Positions 10,226-20,653 of a stretch of DNA of 64,000 nucleotides are shown in pieces. The DNA is taken from assembly GCA_901472405.1 (NCBI GenBank), contig LR590463.1, positions 4,650,001 through 4,714,000 of the forward strand, in the 5' to 3' direction. Both the position numbers and the translations under genes were made by a program. The stretch comes from Serratia rubidaea. GTDB lineage: Bacteria; Pseudomonadota; Gammaproteobacteria; Enterobacterales; Enterobacteriaceae. Every line of letters starts with the position of its first letter. The stretch's first letter is position 1. The notes below the pieces were generated by a model. The model did no database searches. It worked only from the letters and a program-made list of their open reading frames with translations, and was not told where the DNA came from.

Positions 10226-11231
10226 TTACTTTTTCTGGTCCTGTTGCACCTGGCGTACGGAACGAACCCACGGTTTTTTCGCCTGCACATCCGCAGGCAA
10301 TGACGCAATGGCGCGCTTCGCTTCGCCGGAGGAGGCGTACACGCCGCTCACCAGGACGAACCACGCTTTACCGTTACGCGTGGTTTGATACACGGAGTAG
10401 TTCGACAGCTTCTGCTGTTTGGCAAACGCGTTCAGAGTATCGGAACGGGACGCGCTGCTCAGCTGCAGCGTGAAATGGCTGGCCGGAGCAGACTGGATAG
10501 CACCGCCGCTGCCGCTGACCGCACCGGATTTACCGGAGGAGGCCGACGCCGACGTCTTGCTGCTGCTTGCTTTGTGCGTTGCAGCGGCCGGTTTGCTGGC
10601 GCTCTTCGCCGGCGTTTTATGCGGCTGCGCGCTGTGGCTCTGCACCGGACGCGTCGTTTCACGCGGCGCGTTCGCTCCGCCCATCACCGTCGCCGGCGCC
10701 GTCGGCAGCGTTGAGCTGCTGCCCGTCATGCCCTGCGTGGCGGCATCGACCTGCCCCTGCTGTGCAGACAGCGCGTCGTTTCATATTGCCAGGCAGATCC
10801 ACACGCTGCTGCGCGCCGCCCTGCTGCGGCTGTGGCTGCGCCTCGGTCGGCGTGCCGGAAATCGGCGGTACGCTGATCTCTTGCGGCTGCTGCGGCTGAG
10901 TGGTGTTCACGCCGTTAGCGTCGTTGGCATCGGTGGTGCCGCCCGGAACGCCATTGTTGGTCGTGGTCAGCGATGAGGAGCCGGACAGATTGATATCACG
11001 CGCCGAACCGGACTGGCTGCCCTGCTGCTGCGCGGATTCATGTTTGGTCGGCGCCTTCAGCGCAGAGCCGATGCCGATAATCAGCAGCAACAGCACCAGG
11101 ATGCCGATGCCGATCATCAGATGTTGACGTGAAACGGCGAAACGCGGGCCGGGGGCCGCTTTACGCGACCGTGAGGAAGGACGATCGCTGCTATCGGGTC
11201 GGAGATCGTCTTCCGGTTTAAATTCATCCAT
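10226..11231 (-). CDS. damX: Cell division protein DamX (one frameshift)
   Basis: SPOR-domain protein recruited to the division septum. The acidic N-terminal tail is followed by one transmembrane helix (about residues 38-57, [15 protein letters not shown]). A long Ser/Ala/Gln-rich linker leads to the C-terminal SPOR domain ([13 protein letters not shown]...). An extra T in TTT 10779-10781 (AAA on the coding strand) shifts the frame at LPGNM; the true reading continues NDALSAQQG. Corrected length is about 334 residues, clearly shorter than E. coli DamX (428), mostly because the pre-membrane acidic region and linker are shorter. Confidence 0.9.
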
Positions 11232-11477
11232 CTAAAACCCTCCAACTGAGAGGTAAAGGCTGTTACCCCACAGGCTGGCCGCCTTGCGTAGCACCAGCCA
11301 CCTGGGGCGTATCACGGTAAAGCGACGGCGATACGGCCGATTAACTCAAGTCATGATAATCGGGCAAAACCCATTCGCATGATTAATAATATAGATGCAA
11401 ACCGCGGCTAAGCCACTGTTATTGCCTCTTCTTTTTACCGCACCGCCAGAGCGCGGCCGTCGTTCAGAGGCTGCGGC

Positions 11478-12567
<1,090 letters not shown>

Positions 12568-12624
12568 AATCGCGCCCAGTTCCCCAATGTGGTTGATCCC
12601 CGCATCGCGGCGCGGGGAACGCAA

Positions 12625-13146
12625 TCAGTTGTTTTCCAGCATATTGATAATCTGGTTGGCAACTACTTTAGCGCTTTGATCGTCGGTACGGATAGTGACA
12701 TCGGCAATTTCTTCGTACAACGGATTGCGTTCCTTTGCCAGCGCTTCCAACACCTCACGCGGCGGCTCATCGACCTGCAGCAGCGGACGCTTTTTATCAC
12801 GCTGGGTACGCGCCAACTGTTTTTCGATGGTGGTTTCCAAATAAACAACGACACCTCGCGCCGACAGACGATTACGCGTCTCACGCGATTTCACCGAACC
12901 ACCGCCGGTCGCCAGCACAATCCCTTGTTTTTCCGTCAGTTCATTAATGACTTTTTCTTCACGATCGCGGAAACCTTCTTCGCCTTCCACGTCGAATACC
13001 CAGCCCACGTCAGCTCCGGTACGTCGCTCAATTTCTTGATCGGAGTCGAAGAACTCCATATTGAGTTGCTGAGCTAACTGACGGCCAATAGTGCTTTTGC
13101 CGGCACCCATAGGCCCAACCAGAAAGATATTGCGTTTCTCTGCCAT
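12625..13146 (-). CDS. aroK: Shikimate kinase I AroK
   Basis: ATP-dependent phosphorylation of shikimate. The 173 residues equal the E. coli length. The P-loop [11 protein letters not shown] is near 11-21, the shikimate-binding DSDQEIE near 32-38, RDREEKV near 58, and the GGGS loop near 79. It is the first gene of the leftward aroK-aroB-damX-dam-rpe-gph-trpS cluster and is intact. Confidence 0.96.
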   Translation of the reverse strand: MAEKRNIFLVGPMGAGKSTIGRQLAQQLNMEFFDSDQEIERRTGADVGWVFDVEGEEGFRDREEKVINELTEKQGIVLATGGGSVKSRETRNRLSARGVVVYLETTIEKQLARTQRDKKRPLLQVDEPPREVLEALAKERNPLYEEIADVTIRTDDQSAKVVANQIINMLENN

Positions 13147-13495
13147 GTTTTTCGGTATTACTAAGACAATTCGTTAATGATAACCCGCCCCGCCAATCAA
13201 ATCAGCGGCGGGACCTAAACTGAAACCTCATGAGCGATAGTGCGAGATCAGACGAAAAATTATCTCAACACTCTTGGTAGTTTGGCAACCGAATAAATCG
13301 CTATCCACGCCGCGGGAGGGAAACCATATGTTTTTAACGGCGTCTGAGCGTTAACAAAAAAACCTCGGAGCTCAATTCGGTAACCCTTGTAAGCTAAATC
13401 GGCCGCAGCGTCAAACTCAGATGTCTCTGTGGCGAGAAAAAAGTGCATCTGCTCATCAACTTCAACAGATTTTCGTTCGCCGCAGCGCGGAGTGC
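13147..13495. other. Intergenic region between hofQ and aroK
   Basis: About 350 bases without a convincing gene. It must hold the aroK promoter and the end of the hof operon. A 62-codon open frame on the minus strand (13260-13448) lacks a ribosome-binding site and any recognisable motif. I see no clear terminator hairpin with a T run. Confidence 0.5.
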
Positions 13496-14714
13496 TCAGC
13501 CTTTAACCAGCGTTGGGGTGATAAAAATCACCAGTTCCCGCTTTTTATACTGTTTGCCGCTGCGCCTGAACAGCGAACCCAGCAGCGGCACGTCGCCCAG
13601 CCCCGGCACCTTATCGGCGCTGCGGCTGCTTTGCCGCTGGAAAATGCCGCCCAAAACGATGGTTTCGCCGTTTTTTACCGTCACCTGCGTTTTTATCTCC
13701 TGCTTGTCGATCGCCAGGGCTTCTCCCTCACCCTGCTTGATCGCGCGGCCGGGCATGTTCTGGCTGATCTGCAGCTTCAACGCAATGCGGCCGTCAGGCA
13801 AAATCTTCGGCGTCACCTCCCATCCCCAGCACCGCCTCTTTAAACTCCACCGATGTCGCACCGCTGGCACCGCTGGACACCTCATACGGAATTTCCGTCC
13901 CCTGTTTGATGCTGGCGGTTTGCTGGTTGGCGGTCACCAGACGCGGGCTGGCGATAATCTCCAGCGCATTCTCCTGCTCCAGCGCCGTCAACTCCAGATC
14001 CAGAATGCGTCCGCTGATGCGCGCCAGATGAAACCCCGCGCTTATCGCGCTGCGCTCCAACGGCAGACCCGACGCTGAAGTTATCGAGCCGCAGCGCCCT
14101 GCCCGTCGACGCCTCCTCCGCCAGCCCCCAGCTGACGCCCCAGCTCGTGCAAATCCTCGCTGCCGATAGTGACGATATGCGCCGCCAGCTGCACCTGTTC
14201 CCAGCGGCTGATCCATCTGTTGGCAGCCAGCCCGCCAGCAGCTTCAGCGCCGACGCCTCGTCGCGAATCATCAGCGTGTTGGTGCGCGGATCCGCCATAA
14301 CGCTGCCGCGCTCGCTCAGCAACGCGCCGCGCTGCGCCTGTAAAACTCTGCAGAACCGCCGCCGCTTCGGCGTGATGCAGCCGCTGCGTCAACGTCTGCA
14401 AGCGGTGGCGGCAGCTGTTCGGCCGGAAAGACCGTCATCACCTTGCCGTCGAGCGTCATGCCCAGCTTCCCCATGCGCAGGATCACCGCCAGCGCCTGCC
14501 GCCACGGCACCGCCTTCAGCCGCAGCGTCAGCGTGCCGCTCACCGCCTCCGCCGTCACCAGATTCAGCTGCTGGTGATCCGCCAACGCCTGCAGCACCAG
14601 CGCAACCGGCGCATCATGAAATGCCAGAGAAACCGGCGCGTCATCCTGCGGCGCCGCCATGACGGCGAACGATAGACCACACAGCCATCCCGCCAGGCCT
14701 TTGCATCCCTTCAT
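13496..14714 (-). CDS. hofQ: Secretin HofQ, PilQ-like DNA-uptake pore (seven indels)
   Basis: Outer-membrane secretin of the competence/type IV pilus-like DNA uptake system. It has a signal peptide (about residues 1-21), a periplasmic region, then the secretin core with IASPRLVTANQQTASIKQG, GATSVEFKEAVLGMEVTP and the terminal GLGDVPLLGSLFRR. Seven single-base insertions are needed to read it: AA 14400-14401, A4 14342-14345, GG 14222-14223, CCC 14200-14202, C4 14138-14141, CCC 14068-14070 and CCC 13819-13821. Removing one base at each gives about 403 residues (E. coli 412). The start overlaps the hofP stop (ATGA). It ends the hofMNOPQ operon. Confidence 0.85.
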
Positions 14715-15088
14715 GTTGCTTCCTTATTATTTCCCAACATCAGCGTGACATCGCCCGGGGCCGGCGGGCAGAGCGCGTCGCCTGCCACGGCCTGCAGCGT
14801 CAGCGTCCGGGTGCCGATATGCGTCACCTGCCAGCGCCCGTGCAGCACCGTCTGGCGAAGCTGCAGCCGCAGCCAGCGCCTCTCCGGCGTGATGACCCAG
14901 CCCAGACGACGCTCCGGCTGGCCGATAATCCCCGCCAGCCGCCAGCGCTCGGGCGACACGGCGACGTCGGGGCAGGACAGCGCCGGCGGCTGGAAAGGAT
15001 CGCGCGGCTGTGCCGCCCACAGTGCGGGCACCAACGCCCCTATCCACGCCAGCGTCAGCCAGCCGCCGCGCGTTATTGCAGCAGCCAT
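14711..15088 (-). CDS. hofP: HofP-like pilus assembly protein (PilP-like)
   Basis: Small exported protein of about 125 residues, comparable to E. coli HofP (134). It starts at the ATG 15086-15088 with a hydrophobic segment (MAAAITRGGWLTLAWIGALV) ending near WAAQPRDPFQPP, the usual PilP/HofP-type start of the mature protein. It overlaps hofO upstream by 16 bases and hofQ downstream by 4. PilP homologues link the inner-membrane complex to the secretin. Sequence similarity to E. coli is modest, so the name rests largely on position and size. Confidence 0.78.
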   Translation of the reverse strand: MAAAITRGGWLTLAWIGALVPALWAAQPRDPFQPPALSCPDVAVSPERWRLAGIIGQPERRLGWVITPERRWLRLQLRQTVLHGRWQVTHIGTRTLTLQAVAGDALCPPAPGDVTLMLGNNKEAT

Positions 15089-15558
15089 TGCGTACCCAAC
15101 CCTTCCGGCCGCATCTCCAGGGTCAGCTGGCTGATGCGCACCGTGCCCGGCAAACTCTCCAGCAGTTGCAGTACGGCGAAGTAATCGCTGCGCAGCTGAA
15201 GCCGCTGCTGCGGCGGCTGTTCCTGCCGCTGCCAACGCAGCAGCCTGACGCCTGCTTGCTGCAGCACCGCCGACAGTTCCGGCTCGTTCGGCTGCCGCTC
15301 CCGCTGCTGCGCAATCTGTTGCTCCAGCGTCGCCAGCGGCGGCAGCGATGCCAATTGCCGCTGCAGTTGGCCGACGCGCTGCGCCTGCTGCCGGACCTCA
15401 TCGCTTAACCGTTCTGACTGGCGCCACTCTCCGCGGATCAGCCCCAGACCGGGCAGCGCCAGCAGAATGCCGAGCAGCAGCCACTGCAACGCCAGCAGTT
15501 GCCAACCCGGGCGCTGCAGCCACGGAATGAGTTCATCGGGTAATGGCCTACTCATCAC
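15073..15558 (-). CDS. hofO: HofO-like pilus assembly protein (PilO-like)
   Basis: Single-pass inner-membrane protein of 161 residues (E. coli HofO 146). A hydrophobic helix lies at about 20-42 (LLALQWLLLGILLALPGLGL), followed by a Gln/Arg-rich predicted coiled coil (about 50-95) and a small C-terminal domain. This is the PilO layout; PilO pairs with PilN in the alignment complex. It overlaps hofN and hofP by a few bases, consistent with a tightly packed operon. Confidence 0.8.
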   Translation of the reverse strand: MMSRPLPDELIPWLQRPGWQLLALQWLLLGILLALPGLGLIRGEWRQSERLSDEVRQQAQRVGQLQRQLASLPPLATLEQQIAQQRERQPNEPELSAVLQQAGVRLLRWQRQEQPPQQRLQLRSDYFAVLQLLESLPGTVRISQLTLEMRPEGLGTQWLLQ

Positions 15559-16084
15559 GCCGCCAGGGCGCCGTCAGAGTAAAAGAGAACAGGCCATCCG
15601 CACGCTGCGCGACGTCCTCCAACTGATGCCCGGGCAAGAGCGCCTGCGCCGTCAGGCGATCCGTCAGCTGAACCAGCGCCGGATAGCCCTGGCTCAGTCC
15701 GCGCACCCGCAACCGGTGCGCCTGCACCTCCAGCGAAAGCAGCCACGCGCTGGCCGGCAATGCCGCCGCCAGCTGCGGCAAAAAACGCGCATACTGCAGG
15801 TTATGCGCCTGATTACGGTGATGCTGCGCCTGACGTTCACTCAGCCGCGTCAGTTCCCCCGTCGCCGCTTGAATCAGCCGGTACTGCTGCTGCAACGCCT
15901 CGTTCTGCTGGGTGTATTGCTGCAGCAGGCTGCGCTGTTGCTGCTGCCGGTGGCGCACGCCCGCCAGCAGCAGCGCGGCGATCGTCAGCGCCAATGCCAG
16001 CTGCAGCGTCAGCAAACGTAGCCAGAAGCGTGCGCGGCGACGCTGCGCCTGCTGGCGCCAGGGCAGTAAATTCACCTGGTACAT
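15548..16084 (-). CDS. hofN: HofN-like pilus assembly protein (PilN-like)
   Basis: The 178-residue product has E. coli HofN length (179). It begins MYQVNLLPWRQQ, the conserved cytoplasmic NLLPWR motif by which PilN-type proteins bind PilM. A transmembrane helix (about 22-43) and a Gln-rich coiled coil follow. The ATG overlaps the hofM stop (TGATG). Confidence 0.83.
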   Translation of the reverse strand: MYQVNLLPWRQQAQRRRARFWLRLLTLQLALALTIAALLLAGVRHRQQQQRSLLQQYTQQNEALQQQYRLIQAATGELTRLSERQAQHHRNQAHNLQYARFLPQLAAALPASAWLLSLEVQAHRLRVRGLSQGYPALVQLTDRLTAQALLPGHQLEDVAQRADGLFSFTLTAPWRRDE

Positions 16085-16920
16085 CAGCAGTCCTCCTGCC
16101 GCAGCGCCAGCCCGCCGGCCAGCACAAAGGCCCCCGGCTTTGCGGGCAGCGGCGCCTGCCGGTAAGGAAAAGCCTCAAGCGGCGACCACAGCAGCGCCCC
16201 TTCCGGCGCGGGTTCATCCAGCACGCTGCTGTAATACAGCGTCTGTGCGCCGGCATTGGCGGCCAGTACGGCCGCCAGCGCCCGTTCGGCATCGCCGATC
16301 TCCGGCTCGCGCAGCACGCCGCAGGCAAAGGCGACGCTGCGCGGCGCCGCCCACAGCCAGTGATCGTCCAGCCGATGCAGCAAGACCGCCTCGGGCGGCA
16401 GCCCGGCGGCCTCGGCCATGGTTAACAGCGCGCAGGGCGTGATATCGACCACCTGCGGCGAGAGATCGGCCTGCTGCAGGCAGCCCAGCCACATCTGCAG
16501 CTCCTGCTGCCGGGCGGCGGTGAGCAACAGCTGCGCCGCCTGCTCCTGCGGCGGACGGTAGTCCAACGCCAGCGTCTGGCTGTCGAGCGGAAACTGCTTC
16601 GCCCCCTGGGCGGTGATATAGCGGTCGCGCGCCGGCTCCTGCAGCCGCGCGTCCGGCGCCGGTATGACATGTTGTAAAACCCGTTGCACAGGTAAGGCAA
16701 TGCGTAAGGAAATATGTCGCGGCAAGCGGGTTCGCCACTGCCGCAGCAGCGGAATCAAACTTTCGGATTGATCCAGATAACCGTCGCGCAGGACGGCATA
16801 CGGCAACTCTTTTTGCCACCAGTGCCGCAGCTGCCAGCCGCCGCGTCGCCGCTGTGCCGCGACGGCGCGCAGACTATGGCTCTGTATGTCGAGCCCCACA
16901 TTCCATGTGTTCGGGAACAT
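16084..16920 (-). CDS. hofM: HofM-like pilus assembly protein (PilM-like)
   Basis: Actin-fold, PilM-like cytoplasmic protein and first gene of hofMNOPQ; about 278 residues (E. coli 259). I chose ATG 16918-16920 (MFPNTWNVGLDIQSHSLRAV), where homologues begin and where AGGAGG lies 11 bases upstream. A longer in-frame start would overlap the divergent mrcA. The N-terminal GLDIQSHSLRAVAAQ resembles the phosphate-1 region of the ASKHA fold. The PilMN(OP)Q set is needed for DNA uptake and use of external DNA as nutrient in E. coli. Confidence 0.82.
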   Translation of the reverse strand: MFPNTWNVGLDIQSHSLRAVAAQRRRGGWQLRHWWQKELPYAVLRDGYLDQSESLIPLLRQWRTRLPRHISLRIALPVQRVLQHVIPAPDARLQEPARDRYITAQGAKQFPLDSQTLALDYRPPQEQAAQLLLTAARQQELQMWLGCLQQADLSPQVVDITPCALLTMAEAAGLPPEAVLLHRLDDHWLWAAPRSVAFACGVLREPEIGDAERALAAVLAANAGAQTLYYSSVLDEPAPEGALLWSPLEAFPYRQAPLPAKPGAFVLAGGLALRQEDC

Positions 16921-17042
16921 ATTTTGACCCGCCTCCTTAAGGTAAGATGATAAAAGAACATATCCATGGCGAAGCCTTACCTTTATACTACCGCGCGGTT
17001 GTTTATAAACTGCCCAAATGACATAAAAATGGGAAATCTCAG

Positions 17043-19604
17043 GTGAAGTTCGTAAAGTATTTTCTAATCCTTGCAGTATGTTGCATCGTGCTGGGAGCAG
17101 CCTCGGTTTTTGGCTTGTACAAATATGTCGAGCCACAGCTGCCCGACGTCGCAACGCTGAAAGATGTCCGACTGCAAATCCCGATGCAGGTTTACAGCGC
17201 CGATGGCGAGCTGATCGCCCAATACGGCGAGAAACGCCGTATTCCGCTCAAACTGGATCAAATTCCGCCGGTAATGGTGCGCGCCTTTATCGCCACCGAA
17301 GACAGCCGGTTCTATGAGCACCACGGCGTTGACCCTATCGGTATCTTCCGCGCCGCGTCGGTGGCGATGGTCTCCGGCCATGCGTCCCAGGGGGCGAGTA
17401 CCATCACCCAACAGCTCGCCAGAAACTTCTTCCTGAGTCCGGAACGCACGCTGATGCGTAAGATTAAGGAAGCGTTTTTGGCGGTGCGCATTGAGCAGAT
17501 GCTGACCAAGGATGAAATTCTTGAGCTGTATCTGAACAAGATTTATCTGGGTTACCGCGCCTACGGCGTCGGCGCCGCGGCGCAGGTTTACTTCGGCAAG
17601 GACGTCAGCCAGCTGACCCTGAGCGAAATCGCCACCATCGCCGGCCTGCCGAAGGCGCCGTCCACCTTTAACCCGCTCTATTCGCACGATCGCGCCGTGG
17701 CGCGCCGTAACGTGGTGCTGGCCCGCATGCTGGGTGAACACTACATCAATCAGGCGCAATACGACGAAGCGCGTAACGAGCCGCTGGTGGCCAATTACCA
17801 CGCGCCGCAGATCAGCTTCTCCGCCCCGTATCTCGCCGAGATGGTGCGCCAGGAGATGATCAAGCGCTACGGTGAAAACGCCTACACCGACGGTTACAAG
17901 GTCTACACCACCGTAACCAAAAAGCTGCAGCTGGCGGCGCAGCAGTCGGTGCGCGACAACGTGCTGGCGTACGATATGCGCCACGGCTACCGCGGCCCGT
18001 CCAACGTGCTGTGGAAAGTCGGCGAAGCCGCCTGGGACCAGAAGCAAATCGTCACTTCGCTCAAAGGCCTGCCGAGCTACGGCCCGCTGGCGCCGGCGGT
18101 GATCACCGCCGCCAACGCCGAGCAGGCGACCGCCATGCTGGCGGACGGCAGCAGCATCGCCCTGCCGATGGCGGGCATGCGCTGGGCGCGCCCTTACAAA
18201 TCCGATACGCTGCAAGGCCCGACGCCGAAGCGCGTAACCGACGTGGTGCAGGTGGGTCAGCAGGTGTGGGTACGTAAGGTTAACGACAGCTGGTGGCTGT
18301 CGCAGGTGCCGGACGTCAACTCCGCGCTGATCTCGCTGAATCCGCAGGACGGCGCCGTGAAAGCACTGGTCGGCGGCTTTGACTTCAACCAGAGCAAGTT
18401 CAACCGCGTCACCCAGGCGCTGCGTCAGGTCGGCTCCAATATCAAGCCGTTCCTGTATACCGCGGCGATGGATAAAGGCTTAACGCTGGCCACCATCCTG
18501 AACGACCTGCCGGTCACCCGCTGGGATGCCGGTTCCGGCACCGAATGGCGGCCGAAGAACTCGCCACCGACTTACGTCGGCCCAATCCGCCTGCGTCAGG
18601 GGCTGGGGCAGTCGAAGAACGTAGTGATGGTGCGCGCCATGCGTGCGATGGGCGTCGACTACGCGGCGGAATACCTGCAGCGTTTCGGCTTCCCGGCGCA
18701 GAACATCGTGCACTCGGAGTCGTTGGCGCTGGGTTCGGCGTCCTTTACTCCGATGCAGCTGGTGCGCGGCTACGCCGTGCTGGCGAACGGCGGCTATCTG
18801 GTGGATCCGTACTTCATCACCCATATCGAAGATGAAACCGGCAACACCATTTTTGAAGCCAAGCCGAAAGTAGTCTGCAACAGCTGCAACCTGCCGGTGA
18901 TTTACGGCGACACGCACCGTTCGGCGGTACTGTCGGACGATAACGTGGAAAACGTGGCGGTCTCGCAGGAAAACAATAACAATTCCGGCGTGCCGATGCC
19001 GAAGCTGGAGCAGGTGACCCCGGCCCAGGTGCTGCAGGACGGCGACCAGCAGTATGCGCCGCACGTGATCAACACGCCGCTGTCATTCCTGATCCACGAC
19101 GCGCTGAACACCAACATCTACGGTGAACCGGGCTGGATGGGCACCGGCTGGCGTGCCGGCCGCGATCTGAAGCGTCGCGATATCGGCGGCAAAACCGGCA
19201 CCACCAACAGCTCGAAGGACGCCTGGTTCTCCGGCTATGGCCCGGATACGGTCACTACCGTCTGGATCGGCTTTGACGATCATCGCCGCACCCTGGGCCG
19301 CTCAACGGCGTCCGGCGCCATTCCGGACCAGATTTCCGGCGGCGAAGGCGGTGCGAAGAGCGCGCAGCCGGCGTGGGATGAGTTTATGAAGATTGCGCTG
19401 GAAGGCATTCCGGAGCAGAAAACCACGCCGCCGCAGGGTATTATCAGCGTCATTATCGACAAGAGCACCGGCAAGCTGTCGAAAGGCGGCGCGGGCAGCC
19501 GTTCCGAGTACTTTATCGAAGGCACCCAGCCGACGGAGTACCCGACCTACGATGCCGGCACCACCCTGATGGATTCCGGCGGCGAAAGCCACGAACTGTT
19601 CTAA
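17043..19604 (+). CDS. mrcA: Penicillin-binding protein 1A
   Basis: Bifunctional peptidoglycan synthase of 853 residues (E. coli about 850) with a GTG start, as in E. coli. An N-terminal signal anchor (about 5-25) precedes the GT51 glycosyltransferase (TEDSRFYEHHGVDPIG, GASTITQQLARNFF). The C-terminal transpeptidase has the SNIK active serine (in QVGSNIKPFLY), the SKN motif (GQSKNVVM) and KTGTTNSS. It is divergent from hofM with about 120 bases between. The frame is intact from end to end. Confidence 0.96.
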   Translation: MKFVKYFLILAVCCIVLGAASVFGLYKYVEPQLPDVATLKDVRLQIPMQVYSADGELIAQYGEKRRIPLKLDQIPPVMVRAFIATEDSRFYEHHGVDPIGIFRAASVAMVSGHASQGASTITQQLARNFFLSPERTLMRKIKEAFLAVRIEQMLTKDEILELYLNKIYLGYRAYGVGAAAQVYFGKDVSQLTLSEIATIAGLPKAPSTFNPLYSHDRAVARRNVVLARMLGEHYINQAQYDEARNEPLVANYHAPQISFSAPYLAEMVRQEMIKRYGENAYTDGYKVYTTVTKKLQLAAQQSVRDNVLAYDMRHGYRGPSNVLWKVGEAAWDQKQIVTSLKGLPSYGPLAPAVITAANAEQATAMLADGSSIALPMAGMRWARPYKSDTLQGPTPKRVTDVVQVGQQVWVRKVNDSWWLSQVPDVNSALISLNPQDGAVKALVGGFDFNQSKFNRVTQALRQVGSNIKPFLYTAAMDKGLTLATILNDLPVTRWDAGSGTEWRPKNSPPTYVGPIRLRQGLGQSKNVVMVRAMRAMGVDYAAEYLQRFGFPAQNIVHSESLALGSASFTPMQLVRGYAVLANGGYLVDPYFITHIEDETGNTIFEAKPKVVCNSCNLPVIYGDTHRSAVLSDDNVENVAVSQENNNNSGVPMPKLEQVTPAQVLQDGDQQYAPHVINTPLSFLIHDALNTNIYGEPGWMGTGWRAGRDLKRRDIGGKTGTTNSSKDAWFSGYGPDTVTTVWIGFDDHRRTLGRSTASGAIPDQISGGEGGAKSAQPAWDEFMKIALEGIPEQKTTPPQGIISVIIDKSTGKLSKGGAGSRSEYFIEGTQPTEYPTYDAGTTLMDSGGESHELF

Positions 19605-19609
19605 CCACA

Positions 19610-19639
19610 AAAAAGGGCCAGAGAAATCTGGCCCTTTTT
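19610..19639. terminator. Terminator between mrcA and nudE
   Basis: GGGCCAGA-GAAA-TCTGGCCC is flanked by A5 on the left and T5 on the right. It is a Rho-independent terminator that can work in both directions for the convergent mrcA and nudE. Confidence 0.9.
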
Positions 19640-19673
19640 ATTTGCGCCGCTGCGGATGCGCTACGCGCGCCGT

Positions 19674-20228
19674 TTAGCGGGAACCGCGCAGGAAGGCCTC
19701 GGCCAGGAAGAGCGCACTGACGTTGCGCGCCTCGCGAAAATCCGGTTCCGCCAACAGCGCCATCATATTGGCAATGGGCCAGCGCACCTGCGGCAGCGGC
19801 TCCGGCTCATCCCCTTCCAGCTTTTGCGGATACAGATCATGCGCCAGCACGATATTCATCTTGCTGGAAAAATAGGAGGGCGCCATGGTTAACTTGCTGA
19901 GAAAATCAAAGCGTTCCGCACCGAAGCCCACTTCCTCCATCAGCTCGCGGTTGGCGGCTTCCAGCACCTCTTCACCCGGGTCGATCAGCCCCTTCGGGAA
20001 CCCCAGTTCATAAGATTCCGTACCGACCGCATACTCGCGAATCAGCAGCAGGTCGTCGCCAATCACCGGCACAATCATCACCGCCTCACGATCGGAAGGG
20101 CGCATACGCTCGTACACCCGCCGCACGCCGTTGCTGAATTCCAGATCGACAGATTCAACGTTAAACAAGCGCGAACGTGCGATGGTTTCTACCTTCAGGA
20201 TTTTAGGTTTTTGCAGGTGTTTATCCAT
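19674..20228 (-). CDS. nudE: ADP compounds hydrolase NudE
   Basis: Nudix hydrolase acting on ADP-ribose, NADH, Ap3A and similar compounds. The Nudix box matches fully: GLIDPGEEVLEAANREL followed by MEEVGF (about 102-124). ATG 20226-20228 is preceded by TTTTGAGG and gives 184 residues (E. coli 186); a longer in-frame start has no homology. It is divergent from igaA. Confidence 0.94.
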   Translation of the reverse strand: MDKHLQKPKILKVETIARSRLFNVESVDLEFSNGVRRVYERMRPSDREAVMIVPVIGDDLLLIREYAVGTESYELGFPKGLIDPGEEVLEAANRELMEEVGFGAERFDFLSKLTMAPSYFSSKMNIVLAHDLYPQKLEGDEPEPLPQVRWPIANMMALLAEPDFREARNVSALFLAEAFLRGSR

Positions 20229-20653
20229 GATTGCCTCAAAATGCGTTCCCCCTGCGCGCCAGATGCGCCGAGCACGGAGTAACCGGAATAATGATTGGCG
20301 GCATGCCGCTGACGACATGCTTAAACGCTGACCATTGTCGATCTTGATCACATTGTGCGTTAATGGGAACCTTGGCCGCAACGCACACCGTCGTTAATTT
20401 ACTTTTTTTTAACAACCTCGGCCAGCAGATGCCTTTTTTCTACGCTAATTCAGCAAATAAATCGTGTTAAAATAGGATAATGCCGATATTAGCAATAGTC
20501 ACAGCTTGCTATCATCGTGCAAGCTTGGGGCTTGTTTAACCGCGCGTTTTTTCGTTTTACCCGACGCTGCGGATGCCCCACTCTGATTTACTGCATATAA
20601 TAGGCAACTTTATCATCGGGTTGATGGGAGTCACGGCGTAATATGGGGATAGC
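20229..20653. other. Divergent intergenic region nudE/igaA
   Basis: About 425 bases, richer in A/T than its flanks (20400-20500). It must carry the promoters of nudE (left) and igaA (right). I see no RNA gene, repeat or terminator that I can name. Confidence 0.45.

Noticed and set aside
13260..13448. 62-codon open frame between hofQ and aroK
   Set aside because: No start signal or recognisable motif; more likely promoter and leader DNA of aroK.
13496..14714. Programmed ribosomal frameshifting in hofQ, gntU or glpD
   Set aside because: Multiple shifts per gene, both directions in glpD, no slippery heptamer followed by a pseudoknot. Errors explain them better.
16921..17042. CRP-S (Sxy-dependent) site upstream of hofM
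   Set aside because: Only a partial half-site resembling TGGCGA was found; no match to TGCGA-N6-TCGCA.
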